Positions 7,484 through 15,921 of a stretch of DNA of 64,000 nt are shown here, piece after piece. The translations under genes were made by a program, and so were the position numbers. This stretch comes from Lachnospiraceae bacterium XPB1003 (GTDB taxonomy: Bacteria > Bacillota > Clostridia > Lachnospirales > Lachnospiraceae), in contig FMVK01000007.1 in assembly GCA_900102065.1 (NCBI GenBank), forward strand, positions 1 through 64,000, given 5' to 3'. The stretch's first letter is position 1. Every line of letters begins with the position of its first letter. A model generated the notes under the pieces. That model was not told the DNA's origin, made no database searches, and saw nothing but the letters and a program-made list of their open reading frames with translations.

Positions 7484-8424
7484 AAAAAGTAAGCATAATA
7501 ATACCGGTTTACAATATTAAAGACTATGTGGCAGACTGTATAGAAAGTGTGCTTGGTCAGGATTATAGAAATACCCAGATCATTGTAGTGGATGATGGCT
7601 CAAATGATGGAAGTGAAACAATCTGTGATGAGTATGCACTGAAGGATGATCGCATTGTTGTTATTCATAAAAAAAATGAAGGACTTAGCAGTGCAAGGAA
7701 CGAAGGTATTAATGTAGCAGATGGAGAATATATTTATTTCCTTGATGGCGATGATTCATTGACTTCAGATGCTATTAGCATACTGGTAGAAGAAATCGAA
7801 AAAGATGCGTATGATGCAGTCATGTTTGAGGCTGCAAAGACAGATGAAGATTTCCTTGGAACAGAACAGGGATATTTTGATAAGAGTAACGATTATACAG
7901 GTATACATGATGGGAAAAAGCTTTTTGCGGAATTGAAAAAAAACAATGAGTATACAAGCTGTGCTGTACTGTTATTTATCCGCAGATCTGCCTTGTCGTT
8001 AAGATTTGAAAAAATAGTTCATGAGGATGAATTATTCACACCGGAATTCTTGTACAGTATAAAAAATATCAGTTATATTCCGAAACAATTGTATATAAGA
8101 CGGATAAGACCTGATTCGATCACTACAAAGAAGAAGAGTGCCATCAATTTCAGAGGCATGAGCAGAGTTATATATGAACTGCAGGATGTAAAAAATATTG
8201 ATGAGCCGCTTGTGAAGCATATATGTGATCTTTACAGAACTGTAGACAGGATGTACTCCCGGTTTACACCTGAAGAAAAGAGAGCGGTAAAACCTGAAAA
8301 GAAAGTACTTGATGCATTCTTTCTTGAGCGATGCTTTCGTGGTGAAAAAGGTTTCAGAAAAATGTATCGTCATGCTGTTCTTTCAAAGATATATCATCAT
8401 GGTTGCTATAAAAATGAAAAGTGA
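7480..8424 (+). CDS. Family 2 glycosyltransferase
   Basis: This 314-residue GT-A enzyme begins VSIIIPVYNIKDYVADCIESVL and has the signature VVDDGSNDGS (about 32-42), the segment GLSSARNEGI and the metal-binding DGDDS motif in YFLDGDDSL. Proteins of this type (EpsJ/CapH-like) extend exopolysaccharide or capsule repeat units. The late region contains HEDELFTPEFLY, a common acceptor-site motif. It is the second gene of a coupled pair with the upstream transferase. A dispersed palindrome begins 6 bp beyond its stop. Confidence 0.92.
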   Translation: MKKVSIIIPVYNIKDYVADCIESVLGQDYRNTQIIVVDDGSNDGSETICDEYALKDDRIVVIHKKNEGLSSARNEGINVADGEYIYFLDGDDSLTSDAISILVEEIEKDAYDAVMFEAAKTDEDFLGTEQGYFDKSNDYTGIHDGKKLFAELKKNNEYTSCAVLLFIRRSALSLRFEKIVHEDELFTPEFLYSIKNISYIPKQLYIRRIRPDSITTKKKSAINFRGMSRVIYELQDVKNIDEPLVKHICDLYRTVDRMYSRFTPEEKRAVKPEKKVLDAFFLERCFRGEKGFRKMYRHAVLSKIYHHGCYKNEK

Positions 8425-8430
8425 ATAGGG

Positions 8431-8457
8431 AGTCAATGGGGACGGTTCCAATTGACT
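8431..8457. repeat. Dispersed palindrome, copy 2
   Basis: AGTCAATG-GGGACGGTTCC-AATTGACT, followed by a third arm CTATTGACTT. It begins 6 bp after the stop of the upstream glycosyltransferase gene. Confidence 0.85.
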
Positions 8458-8556
8458 TCCCCTATTGACTTCCAGGTAATCAGTAATCTTGGGGGGCGGA
8501 CAGTGACAGACCGATCATCATAGAGCAGATACAGAGATAATAACCAAGATTTAGTC

Positions 8557-8588
8557 AAAAACAGCGGGCGAAACTTCCGCTGTTTTTT
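8557..8588 (+). terminator. Rho-independent terminator
   Basis: AAACAGCGG pairs with TCCGCTGTTT around a short loop and is followed by a T-run (TTTTTTG). It probably ends the glycosyltransferase operon. The remaining bases up to 8754 hold no gene that I can see. Confidence 0.75.
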
Positions 8589-8754
8589 GTGTGAATTTGA
8601 GGTTGATATTGACGACAGGATGCTATGAGTATATAATCGGCTAATGGACTTTGGCTAATAAACGTTAGCTTATTCCAACCGGCAGAAGTTTTCACGGGAC
8701 AAAGCCACTTTTGCAGGGCTCAAAACAGGCAAACCGGATTATGAGGGATCGGGA

Positions 8755-9432
8755 GTGAATATTAATCAGATAATAAATGAGTATGAGTCTCGTGACGGAC
8801 AGTCTGTGGGTTCAGTCACTATGAGTATGGCTGATAAGAAAAGAAAGCCCGGGGCATTGAACACCGTATTGGTATTGATCTTTGGTGCTGCCTTGGGCTT
8901 GATTTCTAAAATTCTTGACGAGACCGCGGTAAGCGAATTACCGAGGATCCTGGATTATATTGATATCAGAAACTTTCTGGGGAGGTTCGCTGTTTGGATC
9001 TTCATAGCCGTATGTATTGCTGTTTACAGCTCAAGTGCGAAGAGGGCTGCCTTGAATGTGGGTGTGTTCTTCGTGGGAATGGTGAGTTTCTACTACCTGT
9101 ATTCAAAATTCGTGGCAGGTTTTTTTTCGAAAAGTTATGCTCTCATATGGTTTGTTATCGCAGCCCTTTCGCCTGTTCCGGCCTATTTTTGCTGGTATGC
9201 GAAAAGAGAAGGAAAGGTTGCGGTCATACTCTCCGGAGGCATAACAGGCGTCCTGCTTTCTCAGGCGATTTTCTTTTTTCAGGGGATCAGGATCGCTCAT
9301 TTAACGGAGGTTATGGTGTGGGCCGTGTCGCTGTGGGTGCTCAGGCGAAAGCCTAAAGAATTCGCGGCCATGATGGGCATAAGTCTTGCCGTGGCTGTAG
9401 CAGAACAGATTTTTATTCCATATTGGGGATGA
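8755..9432 (+). CDS. Polytopic membrane protein of unknown function
   Basis: The 225-residue product has a short hydrophilic N-terminus of about 35 residues (MNINQIINEYESRDG…) and then about six hydrophobic segments, for example TVLVLIFGAALGLIS, FAVWIFIAVCIAVYS, ALNVGVFFVGMVSFY and LIWFVIAALSPVPAYF. It is therefore an integral membrane protein. The start is GTG behind a GGGATCGGGAG-like site. No transport or enzyme motif is recognisable. It is followed after 122 bp by the first of two duplicated lipoprotein genes, and may share their envelope context. Confidence 0.75.
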   Translation: MNINQIINEYESRDGQSVGSVTMSMADKKRKPGALNTVLVLIFGAALGLISKILDETAVSELPRILDYIDIRNFLGRFAVWIFIAVCIAVYSSSAKRAALNVGVFFVGMVSFYYLYSKFVAGFFSKSYALIWFVIAALSPVPAYFCWYAKREGKVAVILSGGITGVLLSQAIFFFQGIRIAHLTEVMVWAVSLWVLRRKPKEFAAMMGISLAVAVAEQIFIPYWG

Positions 9433-9554
9433 AGCTTATAATTATTACCGGAGCGCTCCGTATATGGATGCGGAGTTGCAAACAGACCAAAAAAGCGCGT
9501 AAGCGTTTGAGTTTGTCAGGATAATATATAGATCAAAAGGGAGGATATTTGATA

Positions 9555-10277
9555 ATGAAAAATGTAACTATCAGAAAAATGCTTGCTGTAGTAGGTCTTG
9601 CAGCAGCACTCACAGGATGCGGTGAAGCCAACAGCACATCCACACCTGTAAGTGAAGAAACTCTTCAGGATGAACCCGGCAGCTCAACCGAAGAGAGCAA
9701 AGATGAAACTTCTTCAGAGGATGATGCTGAAGACGAAAAGCAGGACGATGCCGGAGAGACGTCTGAGCCCGATGCAGGCGATGAAGAAGCATCGAAGGAT
9801 GATGCTGCGTTAGAAGATGCAACTTATTATACTAACTGCATGCCCATAGTTTATCCGGATGGTGCATGTGAGGAACCTTTTTTTAATGAGGTTTACACGG
9901 CTGAGGATAATATCAATGTGCTGTACAGGGCTGAGATCTCCGGCAACGTATTGACCATCACTGCTTCTTTCATACAGCAAGACGCTGACTGTAAGAAGAT
10001 GACTTTTGAGACCAGAGAGATTCCTGTTGCTGAGGATCTGAAAATTTGGCTTTTCGAAGAGGGAGAAGAGGAGATCTCGGTAGAAAAGTTTAATTCACTC
10101 TATGCCGATCCCGAAGGAATATCAATAGAAAAGTTCAATACACTCTATGCTATACCGCAATGTGATGACAGTTGGAGAGGGGTGGGGATAGAAATGAAGG
10201 TAGAAAACGGCGAGGTAAAAGTATTATATATCAACCCGCTGATCGATCCTGACAGAGATCCTACGTTGCACGATTGA
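9555..10277 (+). CDS. Putative lipoprotein, duplicated (copy 1)
   Basis: The start is the ATG at 9555, because GGGAGG lies 9 bases before it and only 3 before the earlier in-frame TTG. The N-terminus MKNVTIRKMLAVVGLAAALTGCGEA is a lipoprotein signal with lipobox LTGC. A linker of about 60 residues rich in Glu, Asp, Ser and Thr follows, then a small domain of about 130 residues. That domain is shared with the next gene at 10449, as is the upstream region, so the two arose by tandem duplication. This copy also carries an internal repeat of about 16 codons: VEKFNSLYADPEG is followed by IEKFNTLYAIP. The function is unknown; it is probably anchored outside the membrane. Confidence 0.8.
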   Translation: MKNVTIRKMLAVVGLAAALTGCGEANSTSTPVSEETLQDEPGSSTEESKDETSSEDDAEDEKQDDAGETSEPDAGDEEASKDDAALEDATYYTNCMPIVYPDGACEEPFFNEVYTAEDNINVLYRAEISGNVLTITASFIQQDADCKKMTFETREIPVAEDLKIWLFEEGEEEISVEKFNSLYADPEGISIEKFNTLYAIPQCDDSWRGVGIEMKVENGEVKVLYINPLIDPDRDPTLHD

Positions 10278-10448
10278 CACACATCATATCGTGACGGTGT
10301 AAAAAACTAAAAAATTTTGAAAATAACCATAAATATTGTCCGGGTGCTCCGTATATCTATATGGAAGCGGCAAACAGACAGTAAGATCAGAATAAAGACG
10401 GTCGGATTTGCCGGATAATTAATTAACCAAAAGGGAGGTTGTTTGATA

Positions 10449-11084
10449 ATGAAAAACGGTACTATCAGAAAGATGCTTGCAGTAGTAGGTCTTGCAGCAG
10501 CACTCACAGGATGCGGTGAAGCTAACAGCGCATCCACACTTTTAAGTGAAGGAACAGTTCAGGAGGAGGAACCTGACAGCGCTTCTGAAGAAAATGAAAA
10601 GGATCCCGAACCCGAAACTGGTGATGAAACAAGTGCGTCCGAGGCGGGTGAAGCTGATGAGACACAGGCAGGAGAGGATGAAACCGGATCTGCAGATGCA
10701 GGCGAAGAAGCATCCTTCGAGGACGGAGTTTACATCACTTGTGATAACATTGATGTAAAGGATCCTGATGCAGAGAAGTACGCAGCTTTTGAACAGGCTG
10801 AGATCAAGGACGGTATCCTTACCATTACAGGTTCTTTCGAGCAGCAGGATGACAACTGGAATCAGACTGCATATTATACCTATGAGACCAGAGAGCTCTC
10901 GGTTGCAGAAGACGTAGTAGTTGAGTTTGCAGGCGGAGAAGGAGAACCGGAAAAGTCAACGGTAGACACTTTTAATTCATTCTATGCTGATCCCAATGCA
11001 TCGGACAGAGAAAGTCACAGAGGGCTGGGAGTAATGATCACTATAGAAGATGGTGAAGTCAAAGTCATTGATATATGCTCATAA
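10449..11084 (+). CDS. Putative lipoprotein, duplicated (copy 2)
   Basis: The start is the ATG at 10449 (GGGAGG 9-10 bases upstream), not the nearby TTG. The first 25 residues are almost identical to those of the gene at 9555, with lipobox LTGC, and an acidic linker follows. The C-terminal domain ends VDTFNSFYADPNASDRESHRGLGV and then ITIEDGEVKVIDI, matching copy 1 but without the internal repeat. The 5' non-coding regions of the two genes are also alike (CTCCGTATAT followed by CAAACAGAC). A perfect terminator follows, and a group II intron is inserted directly behind that. The role is unknown. Confidence 0.8.
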   Translation: MKNGTIRKMLAVVGLAAALTGCGEANSASTLLSEGTVQEEEPDSASEENEKDPEPETGDETSASEAGEADETQAGEDETGSADAGEEASFEDGVYITCDNIDVKDPDAEKYAAFEQAEIKDGILTITGSFEQQDDNWNQTAYYTYETRELSVAEDVVVEFAGGEGEPEKSTVDTFNSFYADPNASDRESHRGLGVMITIEDGEVKVIDICS

Positions 11085-11115
11085 GCGTAGATCATAACTT
11101 AATAACTGCATGACC

Positions 11116-11147
11116 AAAAAACCGGCGGATCGATCCGCCGGTTTTTT
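11116..11147. terminator. Bidirectional rho-independent terminator
   Basis: This is a perfect 32-bp palindrome: six A, CCGGCGGATCGATCCGCCGG, six T. It can end transcription from the lipoprotein gene on the plus strand and originally also from the convergent gene at 13060-14229. The group II intron starts 4 bp beyond it. Confidence 0.95.
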
Positions 11148-11150
11148 GAT

Positions 11151-13035
11151 GTGCGCCTGGCGGCGCACGTTTCTAACGGGTGAAAGTCCCGAATCCGCCC
11201 GACAGTGGGAAGGATATAGCTGAACAGCAAGGGTGTCCATCGTGAGGTGGAATCTGAAGGAAGCTGTAAGCAAACCTCTGGTCTGACGAACAGAAATCAC
11301 ATCAGGCTATGTACGGGGGTAAGGTGGCATCACACACCAAAGCCCAATAACTGTACGGAACTGTGCATAGTAAATGTGGCAGATATATGGAGGGAAAGAA
11401 ACGTGTGGTACCCAGGGAGGTCTCGCCAGCGGTGGAAACAGAGTAAGAAGCCGTAGTAACAACGAATGGCGAGAAGTCAGCAGAAGCCATAGTAAACCGA
11501 TGGTTGCAAACATCGGCGAAGGGCTGAACTTTAGGAGATGTTAGGAAATGAATGTAACCGAGGACAAATTTAAGGACAGACAACTTCATACAGAAGGTCA
11601 TCTGCAAATGGTATCTGCGGAACAGAAAGAGTATGCAGAGGCGTCCGCTTGTTCAAGGATTGCTGAAAACACCGACATCATCACAGACTTGCAGAAGGCT
11701 GGAATGTTGGAAGAGATTTTGCAAAACGACAACCTTAATGCGGCGTATAAGAAAGTGAAATCCAACAAAGGTTCGGGCGGTGTGGACGGAATGGACGTGG
11801 AAGAACTTCTAACGTACTTGCGAAGGCACGGCAAGGAGCTTAACCAACAGATTTTAGACGGAAAATATAAGCCGAATCCAGTCAGACGGGTAGAAATACC
11901 CAAAGAAGAAAAGGAAAAGGTTAGGAAACTGGGAATACCGACAGTAGTTGACCGCGTATATCAGCAGGCAATCGCACAGGTATTATCACCGATTTTTGAG
12001 ACGCAGTTTTCAGAAAACAGTTTCGGCTTTCGCCCAAACAGAGGGGCACACGACGCCCTAAAGCAATGCCAAAAGAATGCAAACGACGGCTATGTCTATG
12101 TGGTGGATATGGACTTGGAGAAATTCTTTGACAATGTATGCCAAAGCAAGCTTATTGAGGTCTTGTCGAAAACCATAAAAGATGACAGAGTGATTTCACT
12201 TATTCATAAATATATGAATGCCGGAGTAGTTGCAAATGGGTTGTTTGAAAAGACAGAAGTCGGCGTGCCACAAGGTGGACCACTTAGTCCGCTGTTAAGT
12301 AACATAATGCTGAATGAGTTAGACAAGGAGTTGGAGCGCAGAGGGCACAGATTTGTTCGATATGCAGACGATTGCATGATTTTCTGTAAAAGCCGAAAAA
12401 GTGCCGAGCGTACGCTTCAAAATATCCTGCCGTACATCGAGAATAAACTATTTCTCAAGGTGAACAGGGATAAAACAAGTGTAGCGCACATCAGCAAGGT
12501 AAAGTATCTGGGATATACGTTTTACAACCACAAGGGACAGCGATTCCGAGTACATCCAAAGTCGGTGGTAAAGATGAAGAAGAAATTGCGGGAGTTAACG
12601 GACAGAAATAATGCTTGGAGTAATGAATACCGTATTCTGAAATTACAACAGTTTATCAGAGGATGGATTAACTACTTCAAATTAGCAGATATGAAACAAC
12701 TGTTACAAGACACGGACGAATGGATACGCCACAGGATAAGGGCAATCTATTGGAAACAATGGAAGAAAGTTCGGACGCGAATAAGAAAGCTGCGGAGTCT
12801 GAACTTACCCGAATGGGTGGTGCGTGAGATAGCCAACTGCCGCAAAGGAATATGGCGGTCAGCATTGGTGTTAAATCAGGCGCTTACCAACAATGAAATA
12901 GCCAATCTCGGATATATGTCCTTGACTGGCTATTATCTGCAAGTGTACGAAAACTAAGGAACCGCCGTGTACCGAACGGTACGCACGGTGGTGTGAGAGG
13001 TCGGGGAAATCTTTAAGTTTCCCCTCCTACTCGAT
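11151..13035 (+). mobile_element. Group II intron with its reverse transcriptase, in a terminator
   Basis: The 5' end reads GTGCGCCTGGCGGCGCAC, the usual start of a bacterial group II intron. A structured region of about 400 bases precedes the reverse transcriptase gene. Behind that gene come a domain V-like hairpin (about 12959-12994, GAACCGCCGTGT...ACGCACGGTGGTG) and a domain VI-like stem (GGGGAAA...TTTCCCC). The 3' end CTACTCGAT fits an intron boundary near 13035. Insertion immediately after a rho-independent terminator is the known habit of class C (IIC) introns, which fits here. Length is about 1.9 kb, and nothing looks broken. Confidence 0.88.
11548..12957 (+). CDS. ltrA: Group II intron reverse transcriptase/maturase
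   Basis: The 469-residue protein helps the intron RNA fold and splice, and copies it into DNA at new sites. The reverse transcriptase core spans about 70-330. It shows IPKEEKEKVRKLGIPTVVDR, FSENSFGFRPNRGAHDAL, the catalytic DMDLEKFFD, VPQGGPLSPLLSNIML and the active-site YADD (in VRYADDCMIF). The maturase (X) domain follows, with FIRGWINYFKLADMK (about 370) and a basic tail ending NLGYMSLTGYYLQVYEN. No HNH endonuclease domain is visible, as in class C. All catalytic motifs are intact, so it may be active. Confidence 0.95.
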   Translation: MNVTEDKFKDRQLHTEGHLQMVSAEQKEYAEASACSRIAENTDIITDLQKAGMLEEILQNDNLNAAYKKVKSNKGSGGVDGMDVEELLTYLRRHGKELNQQILDGKYKPNPVRRVEIPKEEKEKVRKLGIPTVVDRVYQQAIAQVLSPIFETQFSENSFGFRPNRGAHDALKQCQKNANDGYVYVVDMDLEKFFDNVCQSKLIEVLSKTIKDDRVISLIHKYMNAGVVANGLFEKTEVGVPQGGPLSPLLSNIMLNELDKELERRGHRFVRYADDCMIFCKSRKSAERTLQNILPYIENKLFLKVNRDKTSVAHISKVKYLGYTFYNHKGQRFRVHPKSVVKMKKKLRELTDRNNAWSNEYRILKLQQFIRGWINYFKLADMKQLLQDTDEWIRHRIRAIYWKQWKKVRTRIRKLRSLNLPEWVVREIANCRKGIWRSALVLNQALTNNEIANLGYMSLTGYYLQVYEN

Positions 13036-13059
13036 TTTTGTTATGCATCAACTGATGCT

Positions 13060-14229
13060 TTATTTTGTTTCCTCTGCAGGGTGATATATGACAGCGGAGT
13101 TAAGCATCATCATGGCAACATCGTTTGCTGTGGCGGCCGTTTCATCATCACCTTTTAATGTTTCAACGTGGATTAATATATAGGCATCCCCGTCATAGAT
13201 CCAATACTCTGAAATCTGTCGATCAGGATCTTCTGTAAATGTACCTAAGGTGTAATAATAATGGTTAGCTTTGGTAGTTCCATCGGCAAAAACATAGTCC
13301 GGATATTCATTTTCATATAATTCCTTAAGGGCGTCTATATCAGATTTGGTAATATCGGACTCAGTATAACCAACGCGAACAACAATAAGGCCGCTGTCGC
13401 CGGACTGATCGCTGTTGGGATAGATGAAGGTCCAGCCTTCGGTCTCAACTGAATCTGTTGCCTCATTCTCGACAACTCCCCAGTCAGACGGAAGGGAAAA
13501 GTCAGCGCAATATTCTTCATTGTCAGGGTCACTGACATGAACTACATCCGAATCCTGTTCTTCTGAGGCATCTTCAGTATCATCCGTATCCGTTTCAGCT
13601 TCATCAGTATCTTCTTTTTCGGGATGATAAAGGACGGTAGAGTTCACCATCATCATGGCGACATCGGTTACACCGGCCGTTACTTCTTCATCATCAGTGG
13701 TAAGCTGCATGATCCTTAATTCATCATCTATGTCGAAGATGTGGTAATCAATGACTGAGTCGCCGTCATCCTTCGTATATGAGATCGCCACATAAGAATA
13801 ACCGTTTACTTCTGTGGTGCCTTCCGTGAAGGTACAGTCGGAATGCTTATCTTCGCTGTCGGCCTTCAGTTTTTCGATGTATTCTTCGATGTCGAGATCA
13901 GGGTTGGTACTTCTGCCAAAAGATACGGCGATAACACCGGAATTACCTGATTGGTCGCTGTTGGGAGTGAGTTTTGTAATGGTTTTTCCGTCTTTTTCTT
14001 TTTGTTCGAGGATTCCCCAGTCGGACGGAATGTCGATACAATAGCATTCATTATTCTCATCATGAAGATGAAGTACTCCGGGTGCCGATTCGCCTTCATC
14101 ATTCGGGCTCATCTCATCAATGAGCTCGGAAACATTAGAGAACAGGCCATCATCCGATGCACCGCATCCGACGAGCGGGCATACGGATAAAACCGTTCCT
14201 GTGATCAGTGCAAACATTTTTCTTTTCAT
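13060..14229 (-). CDS. Two-domain putative lipoprotein
   Basis: The protein has 389 residues, a basic and hydrophobic signal and the lipobox LVGC near residue 22. Two homologous domains of about 150 residues follow, separated by an acidic Thr/Asp/Glu linker. Each starts with a segment like YCIDIPSDWGI or YCADFSLPSDWGV, contains PNSDQSGNSG or PNSDQSGDSG, and ends with VAMMMVNSTVLYHP or VAMMMLNSAVIYHP. The layout recalls PsbP/DcrB-like extracytoplasmic domains, but I cannot assign a function. The gene is convergent with the duplicated lipoproteins, and the group II intron now separates them. Confidence 0.8.
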   Translation of the reverse strand: MKRKMFALITGTVLSVCPLVGCGASDDGLFSNVSELIDEMSPNDEGESAPGVLHLHDENNECYCIDIPSDWGILEQKEKDGKTITKLTPNSDQSGNSGVIAVSFGRSTNPDLDIEEYIEKLKADSEDKHSDCTFTEGTTEVNGYSYVAISYTKDDGDSVIDYHIFDIDDELRIMQLTTDDEEVTAGVTDVAMMMVNSTVLYHPEKEDTDEAETDTDDTEDASEEQDSDVVHVSDPDNEEYCADFSLPSDWGVVENEATDSVETEGWTFIYPNSDQSGDSGLIVVRVGYTESDITKSDIDALKELYENEYPDYVFADGTTKANHYYYTLGTFTEDPDRQISEYWIYDGDAYILIHVETLKGDDETAATANDVAMMMLNSAVIYHPAEETK

Positions 14230-14490
14230 AATGCTCCTCCGTTTCGATGTACTTCACATAAAAAATCATATTAACATATTATATAAATGGTTTACAATTT
14301 TCCACCGATGGAAGATGGAATTTTGGCAACTAAGGGTAGCGGAAGATGGGATTTTCGGATCCCAAAACAGATGATAAATTATATGGTTTTGGTCAATTGT
14401 GCAAATTGACTTGGTGTAACGCAATAATTATAATGATTCTTGTGTTGCCTTAAATGCGCGACATATGATTTTTGTAAGAAGGGAAATACA

Positions 14491-14673
14491 ATGGCTAGAA
14501 CAGGCAGACCCAAGGGAACTAATAACAAGGAATTTACTTACTCACTTCGTATGGACAAGGAGACCAGAGAACTTCTCGAAGCATATTGCGAGACCATGGG
14601 AGTGACCAGATCAGAGGCTTTAAGGACCGCTATCGAAGGTCTTAAAACAGATAAAAAATTAAGGAAGAAATAA
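14491..14673 (+). CDS. Small ribbon-helix-helix DNA-binding protein
   Basis: The ATG at 14491, preceded by AGAAGGGA, gives 60 residues. A longer frame from 14440 has no ribosome site. A basic N-terminus (MARTGRPKGTNNKEF) is followed by a beta-strand TYSLRMD and two helices (KETRELLEAYCETMG and TRSEALRTAIEGL). This is the ribbon-helix-helix pattern used by small repressors and antitoxins, which bind DNA as dimers. No toxin gene adjoins it. The next gene, a glycosyltransferase 12 bp downstream, may be in the same operon. Confidence 0.75.
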   Translation: MARTGRPKGTNNKEFTYSLRMDKETRELLEAYCETMGVTRSEALRTAIEGLKTDKKLRKK

Positions 14674-14685
14674 TAATCGGATCAG

Positions 14686-15855
14686 ATGAATATCCTCTTA
14701 TATACATGGCTTGGCTCATATACGGATGATGATATAGAGCGTCATATCCGCGGGATGGGGATCAATTGCAGACGCATTGAAGATACTCAGGTCTGCAACG
14801 GCGACAGATATCACAATGATGAATTCTGCAGATCCTTTGAAAAGATCCTCGAAGATGCAGACTATGACTGCGTTTTTACGACTAATTTTCTCCCGCTCAT
14901 AGCACGTGTATGTTATAAGAAGGATATTCCGTATATAGCATGGTCCTACGACAGCCCGCCGAATCTGGCGTCGCTTGAAGAAATGGACCACCCCACCAAT
15001 CATATATTCTTTTTTTCAAAGGATGATGTAGAGGATTACCGGTCACAGGGACTGGATACCGTGTGGCATATGCCTTTGGCGGTTGATACCGACAAATGGG
15101 ATGCCATAAAGACTGCGGGCAGAGATATAGATGTCTCGCTTGTGGGCAGGCTCTACAGCTCTACGCTCCCTGTACTGATGTCCAGGATGAGCGCGGAACA
15201 ACAGCAGTTCTTTAAGACGCTGACGGATCTGCAGCTCAAGACTTATGACAGGAATATACTTAAAGAATTCATAACGGATGGCATTGCGCAGGAGATCTGC
15301 AGGACATATGAGGCTGATGAGGATGCGACGCTGCGTCCCACGAGGAAGCAACTGCTTTATTCTGCGTCCACATATGTATCGCATCTGGATAGACTCTTGC
15401 TGCTTCGTGTACTTTCGAAGAAATTCGACACTCATCTCTACAGCACGGACACGGAAGCCGATTATAAGAGCATGCTTCCGAACGTGAAGTTCCACGGCCC
15501 CGTTTCATATGAAAAGGGGATGCCGGAAGTCTTTAAGTCCAGCAAGGTCAATCTGTGCCCGATCTTCAGAGAAAATGTGTCGGGGATACCTTTAAGGATA
15601 CTTGACGTGTGCGGATGCGGATCATTTGTTTTATCGTCATTTTGTCCCGAGGTTGCGGAGTACTTCAGGGAAGGAAAAGAAGCTGTAATGTATCGCAGCG
15701 CTGAAGAAGCCTTCGAGAAGGTCGAGTATTATCTGAAACATGGTGATGAGCGTGAGAGCATCGCGCGGGGCGGATATGAAAGAGTTAAAGCTGACTTTTC
15801 CTATGATGACAGGATAAGGCGTATGCTTACGCAGGCAGGCGTACTGAAAAAATAG
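14686..15855 (+). CDS. CgeB-like glycosyltransferase
   Basis: The 389 residues resemble the CgeB/DUF3880 group. The N-terminal half (MNILLYTWLGSYTDDDI…) has YIAWSYDSPPNLASLEEM, a typical segment of this group. The C-terminal half is a GT-B-like 'glycosyl transferases group 1' domain with GIPLRILDVCGCGSFVLSSF, which binds the nucleotide sugar. There is no signal peptide. CgeB proteins modify the spore surface in Bacillus, but the group also includes enzymes for general surface glycans, so a sporulation role is not implied. It lies between the RHH gene and the LtaS-like gene, in a cell-surface neighbourhood. Confidence 0.85.
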   Translation: MNILLYTWLGSYTDDDIERHIRGMGINCRRIEDTQVCNGDRYHNDEFCRSFEKILEDADYDCVFTTNFLPLIARVCYKKDIPYIAWSYDSPPNLASLEEMDHPTNHIFFFSKDDVEDYRSQGLDTVWHMPLAVDTDKWDAIKTAGRDIDVSLVGRLYSSTLPVLMSRMSAEQQQFFKTLTDLQLKTYDRNILKEFITDGIAQEICRTYEADEDATLRPTRKQLLYSASTYVSHLDRLLLLRVLSKKFDTHLYSTDTEADYKSMLPNVKFHGPVSYEKGMPEVFKSSKVNLCPIFRENVSGIPLRILDVCGCGSFVLSSFCPEVAEYFREGKEAVMYRSAEEAFEKVEYYLKHGDERESIARGGYERVKADFSYDDRIRRMLTQAGVLKK

Positions 15856-15921
15856 AAGAAATCATTGCATCGGTTTTTGAAAATGTGATCGAACCTGTCC
15901 GCGGGTTCGAGGAGAATGATA

